Part shown: positions 36,236 through 47,530 of the stretch, one piece after another
Position numbering within the stretch: position 1 is the first letter of the stretch
Layout: each line of letters starts with the position of its first letter
Origin: Epiperipatus broadwayi
Taxonomy: Eukaryota > Onychophora > Udeonychophora > Euonychophora > Peripatidae
Assembly (NCBI GenBank): GCA_028023455.1
Contig: JAQFVV010012545.1
Span: 1,860,001 to 1,924,000 of the forward strand
Reading direction: 5' to 3'
Length of the DNA stretch: 64,000 bases
Translations under genes and position numbers: made by a program
Notes under the pieces: model-generated
What the model was told of the DNA's origin: nothing
Database searches by the model: none
Seen by the model: the letters and a program-made list of their open reading frames with translations, nothing else

Positions 36236-36397
36236 AAATTGTCAGGACATGTGTTCGAACCCACATCTGCAAAATTAGTTTGTACTGAGAGGCATGATAT
36301 TAAGCGAAAGGTAAAAGAAGCATACTTTATAGCAGAGGACTCTTTCGCCATTAATCGTAAGGATGCATGTTTTGCGATATCTAAAAGATGGTCTTAG
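36236..36397 (+). pseudogene. Penelope-like C-terminus (right arm)
   Basis: Open for 53 codons to a TAG stop. It starts KLSGHVFEPTSAKLVCTE and ends INRKDACFAISKRWS. It matches the left-arm protein up to FIA, then keeps the longer tail with the INR segment usual at the end of Penelope-like proteins, so this arm preserves the true C-terminus. It lacks the Y-x-GET part of the GIY-YIG domain. Confidence 0.6.
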
Positions 36398-36465
36398 TGA
36401 CTCATTTGCATATAATTTGCATATCAGATTTATTTATATAATGATTCCAAAGAAAGGATCATAAC

Positions 36466-36510
36466 TGGCTATGAATATGAGAAGTACATCTTCTTGAAAG
36501 CGCTCAGCCA
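36466..36510 (+). ncRNA. Hammerhead-like motif, Penelope-like right arm
   Basis: Plus strand: TGGCT (36466-36470) pairs fully with AGCCA (36506-36510) as stem I. ATGAATA replaces CUGANGA (C3 and G8 changed). Stem II is AGAAG/CTTCT around TACAT. GAAA follows, then stem III AG/CT around CG, and cleavage base C36505. All three helices are in place but two core bases are lost. Hammerheads in Penelope-like elements are established; this looks like a decayed one. Confidence 0.45.
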
Positions 36511-36631
36511 TTTAATTTAGTTTTCAATTTTGTTGTTATAGCTTTAGGTTGGAAGTGTGAAAGCACGGTTTAATATTATTATATTGAAGACAAACATATA
36601 AATATACAGGTTATTACTTATGTTCAATTCA

Positions 36632-37199
36632 GTTTATTCATCACTTAAGATAATATACAGTATATTCAGAAGAGATAGGAGAATTATTTTCAAATATAAC
36701 TTAATAAGATGAAAAGTAAAAAAAAAAAATTAATCACAAAATATTAAAGCTAATTAAGTTTACAATGTATTCCAAGATCAGTTAGCTTAATTTTATTTTG
36801 TGAAAAACTAATAAGATTGATTTTTAAAAACCTCTGATTTAGGCATAAATTACTTTTAACTATATATTATTTTATAAGGAAAGGACATTCAAACTCCAGT
36901 GAAGCAGACTAATCAAACTTTTTTTTTTAATTTTCCTTCATTCTGCAACTAATACTAATGAATTATTTTTATTAATGTTATCAACTATTAGAATTTCTTT
37001 AATTATTTTTTTAAAAAAAAAACCTAGTTATTTTTATTAATGTTTTTCAAAAGAAATTTTATTGATAAAAAACAGTACAATACAATAGAAATGGGAAAAA
37101 AATTGAGTAATTATAGTTAGAATATCTCACTATAAGTTAAAGCATTGATAAATAAGTGACTGAATATATTTGAAGGAGCAATTTTTTTGTCTCTGTTTA
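36632..37199. other. AT-rich DNA, nothing recognised
   Basis: Short A/T-rich spacer between the Penelope-like insertion and the LINE relic. Confidence 0.5.
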
Positions 37200-37879
37200 A
37201 TTGTGTCTAGTTTGTTTTAAAATGTGTTCATGTATGTTCTTGTATGATTGTTAAAAAGAAATAAGCATCATGTGACCCACAGAGCATAACATATAAATGT
37301 GATGATTCTAATTTCTGCAAAGCAAGCTTTTGGAAAAGAGTTAATGATTGATTGAATTGTACTATTATTTTTCCGAGTATTTTTATGATGTATGACCAAG
37401 CATCTTGTAGGCTATAAAAAATAGGCTTGTTTACCTTCTTCCTTGAAACATAATTGACATACAGTTTGATTTCTCTTATATCTCAAAAAATATAATGTAG
37501 ACAAAGACCATATATTTATTTTTAGCATAAAATTGAAATATTTTGGCTCAAGAGTCCAATGCTTAAATTTTCTTATCAGTTGCCTGTTATTAAGGCCAAG
37601 CAACAGAGAGTCAGCCCCTTCATTTATGTTTGGATATAAAAGAGCTTGAATTTTCCAATATTGCCATTTTTCTTGTAGAAATGTTATCTTAATATTTGTC
37701 AATAGGTTGATTGGTGCTAGAATTCTTTGATGATATTTTGTATATGGAGTAGGCTTATCTGATGGTGTTATCTTAAGTATCATCTTCAGATGTAGTAATA
37801 ATCTTATCGTGGCTGGCATAAGATTGATAGATTTTTGGATCCTACAAACATAAATTGAGTACAGGCCTAATGTTGTCAA
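37200..37879 (-). pseudogene. LINE (non-LTR retrotransposon) C-terminal fragment
   Basis: A 155-codon minus-strand frame (37412-37879) is unusually long for this DNA. It contains Trp-rich text (EKWQYWKIQ, KHWTLEP) and ends in the CQLCFKEEGKQAYFL segment, which resembles the Cys-x-x-Cys..Glu..His C-terminal motif of L1/Tx1-like LINEs. After a frameshift near 37412 further coding-like text (YSLQDAWSYIIKILGKIIVQ) continues towards 37250. No RT motifs remain, so it is a 5'-truncated relic. The clade is uncertain. Confidence 0.45.
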
Positions 37880-40479
37880 CTAATAGGATTTTAACACCTC
37901 CCACCCCACATTGTTTACAACTTTTGCTCATATCTTGAATTATTGTTTCAATTAACAATCAAACAAGATTCATAACCAAAACGTTAATTTTTCAAGAAGC
38001 AATAAAAAACATATATTTTTCAGAATAATAAAAATCTTAGTGTTATGAGCTTCAAAAATCATATTACATAAACAGCTCCAATCACAAATTAATTTTTTTT
38101 TTTTACATACCTTGGCTGAAAATCGATCCCAGAACCTTTGGATATTGAATCGCCTACTCTATTATTATTCAGAAATAGCAAATATAATGACAAATTCTTG
38201 AAAAAAGTTTGTCACCATTAAATGCATCTTGGGAGTCATTTGTCTTTTACTGTATCTTTATTTATATGAATTTAAAAAGAATGGGGAAGTATGGAGGTTG
38301 TTTAATATATCTATAAATAATATTTATATTTATTATCCACCACTCCCTTTCACCAAATCATGTAGTATGAAATTTTAAAAGGAATCCTGGCAACTATAAA
38401 CTCTTTCTGTGTACAAAATAAATAATTTTATGGCTGAGTTGTTTTCATTAAAAATTCAGAAAGATCAACCGCAGTCTTTGCTTGATTAATTTTGTTGTTA
38501 CGAGGTTTTAATTAAATAAGTTTTTTTTTTTTAATTATCAGATAAGAAATATTCAAACTTTATCTTGTACTGAACTAAAAAGATTGATTTTTTTTATAAA
38601 AAAAAACACCCCCTCCGGTTTAAATAAAAAATGATTCATATTTATTTTTTCCTACTTAACATTTTAATCAACAAAAATTCTGTAATAAAAAGATAAAATG
38701 AATTGATATAAGATAATTGACTGCATTTTTTATTACGGTAATGGCAACTACAAATTTAAAATCTTGTATTAATTCTTTCATTGTGCGTCCTATAATTTTA
38801 CGCCATTTATAGAAAAATAGTTATAAAACAAATATTTTGCAATTCTAACTTATTTAAATACTGTTCAACAGTAAAATAATAATAAAATCTCATAAATTAA
38901 ATGAGAGAATAGAGAAATAAAATATTAATAGCACAATATATATATATTTTAATTATAAAATATAGAAAGTAACTATGATTGATTATTTTTAGATATATAA
39001 CTTTAGATGACAAATAACATTTTTATAGAAAGTGTATTTAAAATAATGTTTAAGTATAGCATTCCACTTACAGCACATTATGTTCATAATAAATCCACGA
39101 GAAGAACATTTTACTTTTATAAACTTTACGACAAGAATAATTAATACATGTAGTCATATGAAGATAAATGCAAAGATTATGAATAACCATTGTTTTGGGA
39201 GTATATATAAAACTACATTTGTTAATTAGAAATAATGTAGCAAGAGACATTACTAAGAGATATTTATTACTATATATTTCAATTATTTATTAAATTCAAA
39301 AAATATATACTAAAAAACAAAACTTCCTTTCAAAGAACACGTCTTCTGAGAAGATTGACTTGTGGAATAGTTTCATCATACATGGCAGATGGTGAACATT
39401 AGCAATTAATTTTTTTAATAACTTATAGATGGGGATTATTCCATTAAAAAATTTCTATTACTATTCATTATACTTTTTTTCTTTAAATATTGTACATATA
39501 TATATTTTGGTATCAAATGTGAATGTTCATGCAGACCAGACATATTTTAAGATGCTAAGGATAATGTGTGCTGCAACCAGGATTCATTTATATATATACA
39601 CTTTTGAGTCTTTTCATATGTCTGGACAAAATGTAGAGGTCCTTCAAAAGTTATAATCAACAGTAACAAAAAAAAGTCTCAAAAACTGTAAGTATGATTC
39701 TGGGTGGAATTCTTTTAAATATGAAGCTTTTGAAATCGCTTGAAGAAATAAATTACAAATTCATGTTTAATATTTGAGAATTATATTCTAGAGATAAATA
39801 TGTGCAACAAATCCTTATCATCACTGAACTACTGTTGTTTCAGTGAATCTCAAAACATATTGAACAAAGATAAAGATTTAGTTGGACTGTGTAAAAAAAA
39901 AAAAAATTCTGAATACAGATAAGACATTATCCAAACAAAACCATGCAAAAAAAATGTAAGAAATTAAAACATTATGTATAGATGTTTGTTTTCTTATTTT
40001 ATCCATTCAATATTAAAAGAAGAAAATCATTGAATAAGTTAATGAAATCATAAAATATATAAATCAGTCTCATGGAAACTAAACTTCAACAGAAAACCAA
40101 TGTGATGACCTCTTAACTCTGAATATGCTTATATATTTTCATTTTCCATTAAGCAAATTTAAGAAATGAGTTTAATATCTCTTATTCAAGTAATAGATGG
40201 GGAGAATAAGTATGCTATGTAAGGAAAATGATGTTCTTCTTGATATGATCTTGAACAGAAAAGGACAGTTTATTCGGAACTTATTTAACTTATAGTACAA
40301 CAAACAATACTTATTGTATTTATAATCAAAATTTTAAGAAAACATACGTTACTATATGTTATATGTGAGGGGAGTTTGGAATAAAATATAGCATAGTTTT
40401 TGGTTTGTTGTATATTAAATGTAAGTTTAATAATTATAAAAATAAAAATTACAGCAAAGTAATTCTTGTAAGATGCTAT
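37880..40479. other. AT-rich DNA with one SINE-like fragment
   Basis: Holds the fragment listed at 38093-38170. Frames at 39068-39250 and 39429-39656 are not recognisable. Confidence 0.45.
38093..38170 (-). mobile_element. tRNA-like SINE fragment
   Basis: Minus strand: atagagtaggcgattcaata, then ccaaaggttctgggatcgat (B-box-like ggatcgatt), ttcagccaaggtatgta, then an A-run (T12 at 38093-38104 on the plus strand). A tRNA-like head followed by poly-A suggests a SINE. It is a different family from the SINE at 52.3 kb. No TSD found. Confidence 0.35.
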
Positions 40480-40660
40480 CTTAAAATTCAATATTCAAGA
40501 ATCTATGGGTACAGGTTCGATTCCCATGCTAATATTGCCACTGGTCAGGCCAGTAATAGTTGAAGAAGAGAGGAGAATAATACCTCTCAAAATGTTGTGC
40601 ATATACTAACCTGTGGGATATTACTATCAGTTGAATGTATTTTGAAAATTTAAATAAAGT
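40480..40660 (+). mobile_element. tRNA-SINE-like fragment with Penelope-like tail motif
   Basis: A good B-box (ggttcgattcc, from 40514) is preceded by a poor A-box region. It is followed by a 3' body with a hairpin (gagagg/cctctc) inside ttgaagaagagagg..cctctcaaaatgttgtg. That last string resembles the decayed core of the hammerhead-like motif seen at Penelope-like element ends. Family not identified; TSD not found. Confidence 0.35.
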
Positions 40661-43600
40661 TAAATTTTTCTAAAGACATTCAATACTTTATATTAGATGA
40701 TGGAACTAGTCCAATATATAAATACATCTAAAATACCATCATCACAAAATTTCAGAACAATTTGTTATGCTTTAACAAGTGCTAAAATTCTAAACAATTT
40801 TTAGAAAACAAATGTAAAAATTATTTTTCTAAAATTAATATCAACATTTACATAAAATTTCTTAATAGGAAAAATATCTATAACTGAAATTTTATACCAT
40901 ATTTAAAAACATTCAAATAGCCATTTTAATCACTTAATAGATTAATTATTTATAAATAACTTCTTTCAACATATATTACATTCATTAATAACCTTAAATT
41001 GAAACACAAAGTTGTCTTACAGAATAATTCAATTTTATTTTTAAAAGATTCTGCTTGTTACATAATAGCTAATGTCTTGTTTTTAAATATTTAAATCTAC
41101 ATTCTTTTTAAAATGAAGACAACTAAATTCATTCCAAACAGTGACAAGCTTATTTCTAATCTTTTTAATTTATTTAAAATATTGAATATTGTATTTAAAA
41201 TCATTGATATTGGTTCTTTTTTTCATTTTATCTCCATGATTAATACCCAAAATGTTCTTTATATATATATTTAAATTATTACACAGTTAACATAGAAAAC
41301 AACCTTTCTGCAATACAAGTGGAATGCATATCTCCTTTTGGACAATAGATTTATCTTATGGTTAAAAGAAATAGCAAATTTTAAAATAAAGCTATAAACA
41401 ATAATACCGGAAATATTATGGGAATAATTGCACCAGATCTATGTCTTTTAAAATCCTCAAAGTAAAAATGAACAGTTGGTGTCGCAATTATGAAATATCT
41501 AGTGTCAGATAAAAGCACCATAGAACAATTTCTTCAACTAAAAAACACTAAGATAAAATACCAAAACCTTGAAGGAAAATAAAAATAAAAAATGGAGATA
41601 TAAAACAATATTAAAGGAAAATGCACTTTAGGAGGTTCATTATTCATTTATTAATGCATATCTTAAAATTTCTGGCTTTAAATTAGTTCTTGGCTGGATG
41701 TATATTAAATGAGGATGTGGCTACTTTTGGCACAGAATATTAAGCAAAGCAAACAACTTCTGATGAAAATTCATTCAGATAGATAATCTTCATGCAAGCA
41801 ATTTTTGCAAAATTGTCCAATACAAGCAGTCCTACCTTTCTCTTCCAATCTTTTATATATGTAGAGATTTTGCTTTTCATTATAGTCTTGTGGAATGTGA
41901 AGTTATGGATAAAGCAAGTTTTTTTTAAAAAAATTATATGACTTTAAATAATATGCATATACTTCATTATGCCAAGTAAAGAGAAATATGCCATTCAAGC
42001 AAATTTAATTTAGAAACATCTGATTCATTTTTTATTTTTACAAAAAAAAAAAAAGAATTTACTAATACCTGCTGATTTATTCCCCCAGAGATAATATAAA
42101 TTAAATTTTATCGTTCTTAAAGTTATATTTCATAATAATTGAAGGTTATTCACTTCATCTCTCAAGGGTAGTGAAAGTAATACAGTCCAGTTATGGAGCA
42201 AAATAAATAATGCTTTTTATAATCTCTATTTGCCTACAAAAAAAAAAATGTTTGGCTAACAATCTTTTAATGCTAAAAATGAAAATAGAAAGAGACCATG
42301 AGGCTTGATGAATGTAAAAACATCTATTAAAACATATTACTTTTAAATCAATGATTGACAGAACCAGCAAAAACATCATTAAAAAGTAATTATACACTTG
42401 CCATTTAAAAATATTTTAACCCAAATAAAATCAGTAGATACCAATGAATTTTACTTTGTTCTTGGGATTATAAATCAGAAAAAGTCCTATCAGAAATATA
42501 TAACATAATTTGAGAATTTCTAAAAAAAAATTAAGATCGAAAATGAAAATATGGCTTCCAACAACAATAAACATTTGATCAAAAAAGCAAAACTATAAAA
42601 ACTTAAAATCTAATAAAGCTAACAATTTTCAAAAAAAAATTTTGTTCTTTTGTAAAATAATCTTTTTTTTTTTCAATCTTATCTTAGCTTATGATTCTTT
42701 TAAAAATTAAGTCTCCTTAATATATAGCATTATCTTGATCTCACAAAACAGATCTTTCCTGATAATTGGAAATCTTTTAATAAAAATTAAAAAAAAATTT
42801 TTTTTTTTCCGAAACATTATATCTTTTATTTAATCCCAATCAAAGGCAGTATATTCAACTTACTTCTTTAAAGAACAAATAAACATCTAGCACACAAAAT
42901 GTAACTTTCTGCAAAAAGAAACTGAAATATGATCTACCCCATTTTATTGGAGGTGATCTTGGCAAGTAGTCTAATGTACTATCCTTATCTATTAAAAAGT
43001 AAGAGTTGTGATGTAAATTTTCTAAGGGCAACATACACAATCCTAACATATTCTATAGCTGAATACTATGCAGTTTGAAGAGAGACATGTTCACACCATA
43101 CTTGTTGAAATACACATTTGTGTAAGAAATATTAGTGATACATTCAATTCTGCTCCTTGCAATGACTTCCCATTCTTTCATATACTCTTCCATTAAATAT
43201 TAAAAGCTATAAATAAATCACATTCATTCATTATCAGCCACTCCTTAAACAAATATTGCAATTTTCATTCCAGAAAAAAATAAAACCAATAAATAAAAAT
43301 TTTAAAATGCATTTTCCAATGATATTACAAATCAATCCATGAAATACAAATATCCACATTATAACATGCTACAATGTTAACATTTAATTTCTACAGCAAA
43401 CTTTACATTGTCTAATTGCAGCCTTCATTTGCATTCTATCATAATTCATATCTTCCCTATAAAAATATTACATTTCTTTAATAAGATAATCTTTATAATA
43501 TAAATGAAGTTTGCTTCTAACATGAACATAAAACTCAAGTCCACCTTAAAATGCTCTTTTAGGAAGTTTTATTAATTATTTGCCTCAAATGTTCAATCCA

Positions 43601-45766
43601 ATTAAGATTAGTCTTTACAATAGTACATTTAATACTATCATATCCAGCAAATTAAAAAACACAAATTAATTTTATGATCTTAACATTGCATTTTCTAAAA
43701 TCGTACAGAGCACAGTTGCATCAGTAGTGTCCATATCCTATTTTCATTCAAGGAAAATGGACAAAATAATAACCTATCATACCTGTTCCAAAAACCACTT
43801 CAATAAAACTATAAAAAAAAAAAAAATGTGATAGTTCACATTCCCTGTTTGCTATCAGTTATTATTTCAAATGTCTCCGATTTTTTTCTGACAACAATAA
43901 CACTTCCTCTCATTCCATCACATTAAAAGCTGTATAAAACAAATTTCATAGGATATCACATAATTTCAAAAACTGTCATAAATCTTTTAGATTGAGATGT
44001 TTTGATTACATCAGTATAACCAAAATATAAATCATGACATACTTCTTGCTTTTCCCTGCTTTTTAATCCTCTAAAACCAGTTTATCCAATAACCATTAGC
44101 CAATAACTAGAAGTAAGCCATTTAACAAAAAATTCTCTGGAAATGCATTTACAATAATAGATATCAATGATATTATATAATAATTACTATGGCCTTTTCT
44201 ATCCCCTTTATTTTTTATAAATACAATCTCAAAACACCCATCACACTTCAAAACTTCTTCACATTGTCTCATCAGGAAAGGGCTATTTTAAATTCAGTAA
44301 GCTGGACAATTTTGTCCAAATCTAAATGCTTATCATTATTCAACAAGTTATCTAAAATTCTTCTTCAATCTTTTTAAAATATTATCCTCATCATATAAAA
44401 GAATATCATTCGGTACTTTTTTTCAAATCACATCATTTTCAAAATATCAAAAAAAAAAAATCTAAAATAACAGCATAAATAAATCAATAAATTCTTTGCA
44501 CTTTTAAATCACCAATCTTTTTAATCTCCTTTTATTAGCTGTTGAATTTATCTCTTAATATCGCTTACTTAGCTTCATGTAATGCTTCAAATTAAGATCT
44601 TTCTGATGGTTTATTTAAGAAAGTCTTCAAACAACCAAATAATAGTGTTGAAAAAAAGGAATTACCTTGACTCTTATCAAAAGCTTCAAGACTATCCATC
44701 ACTCTGTTTATGGACTTCAGAAATAAAATTAACGGCCTTGATTTATAGTTGGGGCCTAACTCAGACCAATAATATACATAATTACAGACTAATATATGCA
44801 TACATTACCAATTGATAAAATATCTACAAATTTATTTAAATAGGTGTGAATGATTAACTGTCTTTTTAAAAAAAACTATTAAATAAATAAATAAATTTTA
44901 TTGCTAATGATAATATCAGAAAGCATTACATTATCATTACAACTTAGTCAATAAATATTAGTTTACAAGTATAAATCAAAATTATTCCCAACAACTGATT
45001 ACCTTTCTATATATTTTTTCTTAAAGATTGGTATATCTCAAAAGAACCATTTCTTCGCTATTGAATATATTCTAGTGTATTCTATTTTATAGTAATATAG
45101 AAGAACAAAAGGTTTTTTAAATCTGGCAAATTCACAAAATAGTCTCTTACTAATAAAATTATATAATTATCTTCTGTACAAACACTAATATGTGGAGGAA
45201 AAAAATGATTTCTTCATATTATGAATGATTCTTACGGAATTTGGAATCACTGAGAAATTCAATAACTATTACAACTAAATGACCTAAAGCCATTAGTGCA
45301 TTTTTTTAATATTAACTATTTTTAACTACTTATCAAAATACTTGTTTTAAAAAGATAAAATAATTATAATAAAAGAATATTTAAAATTTTAAATGATAAT
45401 ATTAAACTTCAAGTGTTCATTTAATTTGAAATGAATGCTTTTACCTTGTACAATTTAAATCAACTAATTTTATTTTTGATATTATTATTAAGATTTACAG
45501 TGAAGTCATGATCAATTATCCACTATCCAAAAAAAAAAAAAGTAAACAAAAAAAAAATTAAGTCATACATTTAATAAATTTTATGATATAATAGCAACCA
45601 TTACACCAGCTCAGAGCACTATGTGCGATCACTTTTATTAATAATGTTTCTTTGGTTATGTTGAAAGCTTTATTCTTTACTTTGATATGATAGAACTATT
45701 TCATATAATAAAATATTTTCCAAGCATAAAACTGAAAGTTTTATTAAATTTAACAAAGTTCATAAA
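40661..45766. other. Long AT-rich stretch, no gene supported
   Basis: About 5 kb without any recognisable repeat or coding signal. Frames at 42191-42397, 42855-43049 and 44189-44815 show no family motifs; two of them overlap on opposite strands, as chance frames do. Confidence 0.5.
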
Positions 45767-46574
45767 GTGTCTTTCTCAAGTAATAAATTGAAAGTTATCT
45801 ATTTAATTGACAAAGAAGATATTAGAAATTACAGACCCATCAGCCTTTTATCAGTTTTATACAAAAATTTTACCAAGATAATTACAACTCGTCTACAGAG
45901 AACATTGGATTTCCACCAACCAAGAGAACAAACTGGATTTAAAAGTGGTTTTAGTACAGTAGTTCATATCCAGGTATTGAGATAAATTGTAGAAAGGACA
46001 AATGAATATGAGTTACCATTATGCTTTGGATTTGTAGATTATGAAGAGACATTTGATTCCATAAACATTTCTTCAGTGATTAAAGCATTGGATCATCAAA
46101 GTATAGATCCAGGATATTGTCATATTTTAAAGAATATTTATAAAAATGCAACAGCAACAATTAGATTATATAATGCTACTGGGAAAGTCAACATTGTGAA
46201 GGTTGTAAGACGGGGTGACTCAATATCTCCAAAAGTTTTTACAGCAGTGTTGCAAGAAGTATTTTGTGGATTAAAATGGGAAGCTAAAGGAGTGAAAGTA
46301 AATGGAGATTATTTAAGTCATTTAGATTTTGCAGATGATGTAGTTGCTTTTGCAAATAATGCTTTAGAGCTGCAGGAAATGTTGCAGGAGTTATCAAATG
46401 AAAGTAGGACTAAAGATAAATGTTAAAAAGACTAAAGTAATGTTTAATGGATTTTCTCAAGGTATGAAAATTAAGATTGATTATGATGAGTTAGAAGAAG
46501 TTAACAGTTACAAATACCTTGGTCAGATTGTTAATACAGATAGAAACATAATGGATGAAATTAATCAGAATTAA
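45767..46574 (+). pseudogene. RTE-type LINE reverse transcriptase fragment
   Basis: Reverse transcriptase motifs appear in order: DIRNYRPISLLSVLYKNF (fingers), QTGFKSGFST, FVDYEETFDSI (motif A, normally YxKAFD), GDSISPKVFTAVLQ (motif B), LDFADDVVAFA (motif C, FADD), NVKKTKVMFNG (motif D) and NSYKYLGQIV. Motif wording matches RTE-like LINEs. It is broken by one in-frame TAA at 45983 and a frameshift near 46403-46426, and both the endonuclease and the 3' end are missing. Motif A also has Glu for Lys and Thr for Ala. Dead, 5'-truncated. Confidence 0.85.
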
Positions 46575-46734
46575 ACTTAGTTGGAGTGCTTTTGGTAGAA
46601 ATAACATGATACTAAAAGGAAATATGGCTATGTGTTTGAAAAGGTAATAGTTTTGTTTGTAAAGCTTATAACACACATGTAAAATAAAGATTAATAATTT
46701 GTCTCAACTTGTAAACAAATCCTGACATTTTTTG

Positions 46735-47530
46735 CAGGGAGGAGTATGTTATTATAAAAAACCCTGATTTGAATTAAAATAAATCACTCTATAATTTTAA
46801 CTTGTAATTCAGTCAGGAGCTATACCCGCCTGTACGATGAAGAGCAAAGACTAGAAATGCGACCCATTGCCATCTGACCTTGCGAGAGCAGCAGTGATGG
46901 CAGCAGTTCGAACCAGCAGCCTGCCTGGAAAGTGAAGATGAACCAGACTAGTCAAGATTAGCAATGCCAAACGCCATGGAAAGAAGACACCTCAGCAGAA
47001 AAGATCGGTAAAATAATCCGCAGAGCTCTGTAATAAACTCTCATTATTAATTTCCTAAATAATTCTAAGCTAGCTGTATATAAATGTGCACAAACTTATC
47101 ATTTAAACTTTCTCTATTGAATAAATTCTGTAATCAAGCTAAATTGTAACTAATTTCCTAAAATAATTTAAGAATAACTACTTGGTAAAACTTGCCTAAC
47201 TCTTTAATGTAAAATAACTTAATAATGTAACTCTTGTTAAATTTAAATTATACTCTAAATATATTTCTATCTGCGGTTATGCCTATTTTTTTATTTTATT
47301 AATTTTTTACGAATTTATGCTATGACTTATTCAGAGTGGAGGTTGATACTCAGATTCTGTAGAGGGTGAGAGAGATGATTAGAAGCTCTCCATAAATAAC
47401 TTATATGCGTCCAAGCATACACATACAATCTCCAGTCTGAAAACCTATCATATAATAAACTAGCTACTATATATTAGTTGACTAATTAGGTTTGCTTATT
47501 ATTAAAAATATTATCATCCATAACCAGTAA
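46735..47530 (+). mobile_element. Possible LTR (with polypurine tract), uncertain
   Basis: gcagggaggagta (46735-46746) looks like a polypurine tract directly before tgttattataaa, a plausible LTR start. Downstream is a locally GC-richer stretch (46815-47040), then tgtaataaactctc and gaataaattctg (AATAAA-type signals), as in the R region of an LTR. The 3' boundary is unclear; tccataacca near 47520 is the best candidate. No partner LTR in the window. Confidence 0.3.

Larger units (their letters stand above)
35628..36631. mobile_element. Penelope-like element fragment, inverted duplicate, 13-nt TSD
   Basis: Two inverted arms of 335 bp (35643-35977 minus, 36233-36567 plus) flank a 255-bp single-copy centre. 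The minus arm plus centre encode the C-terminal GIY-YIG region of a Penelope-like element; the plus arm repeats its last part and the 3' untranslated end. TATGTTCAATTCA occurs at 35628-35640 and 36619-36631, a 13-nt direct repeat just outside the insertion. About 50 bp of non-inverted sequence lies between the plus arm and the right TSD. 5'-truncated, partly inverted copies are common for Penelope-like elements. Each arm carries a hammerhead-like motif after the stop codon. Confidence 0.7.

Noticed and set aside
44240-44280. Complement ctgatgagacaatgtgaaga as a hammerhead core
   Set aside because: Stem II does not close and GAAA with stem III is missing.
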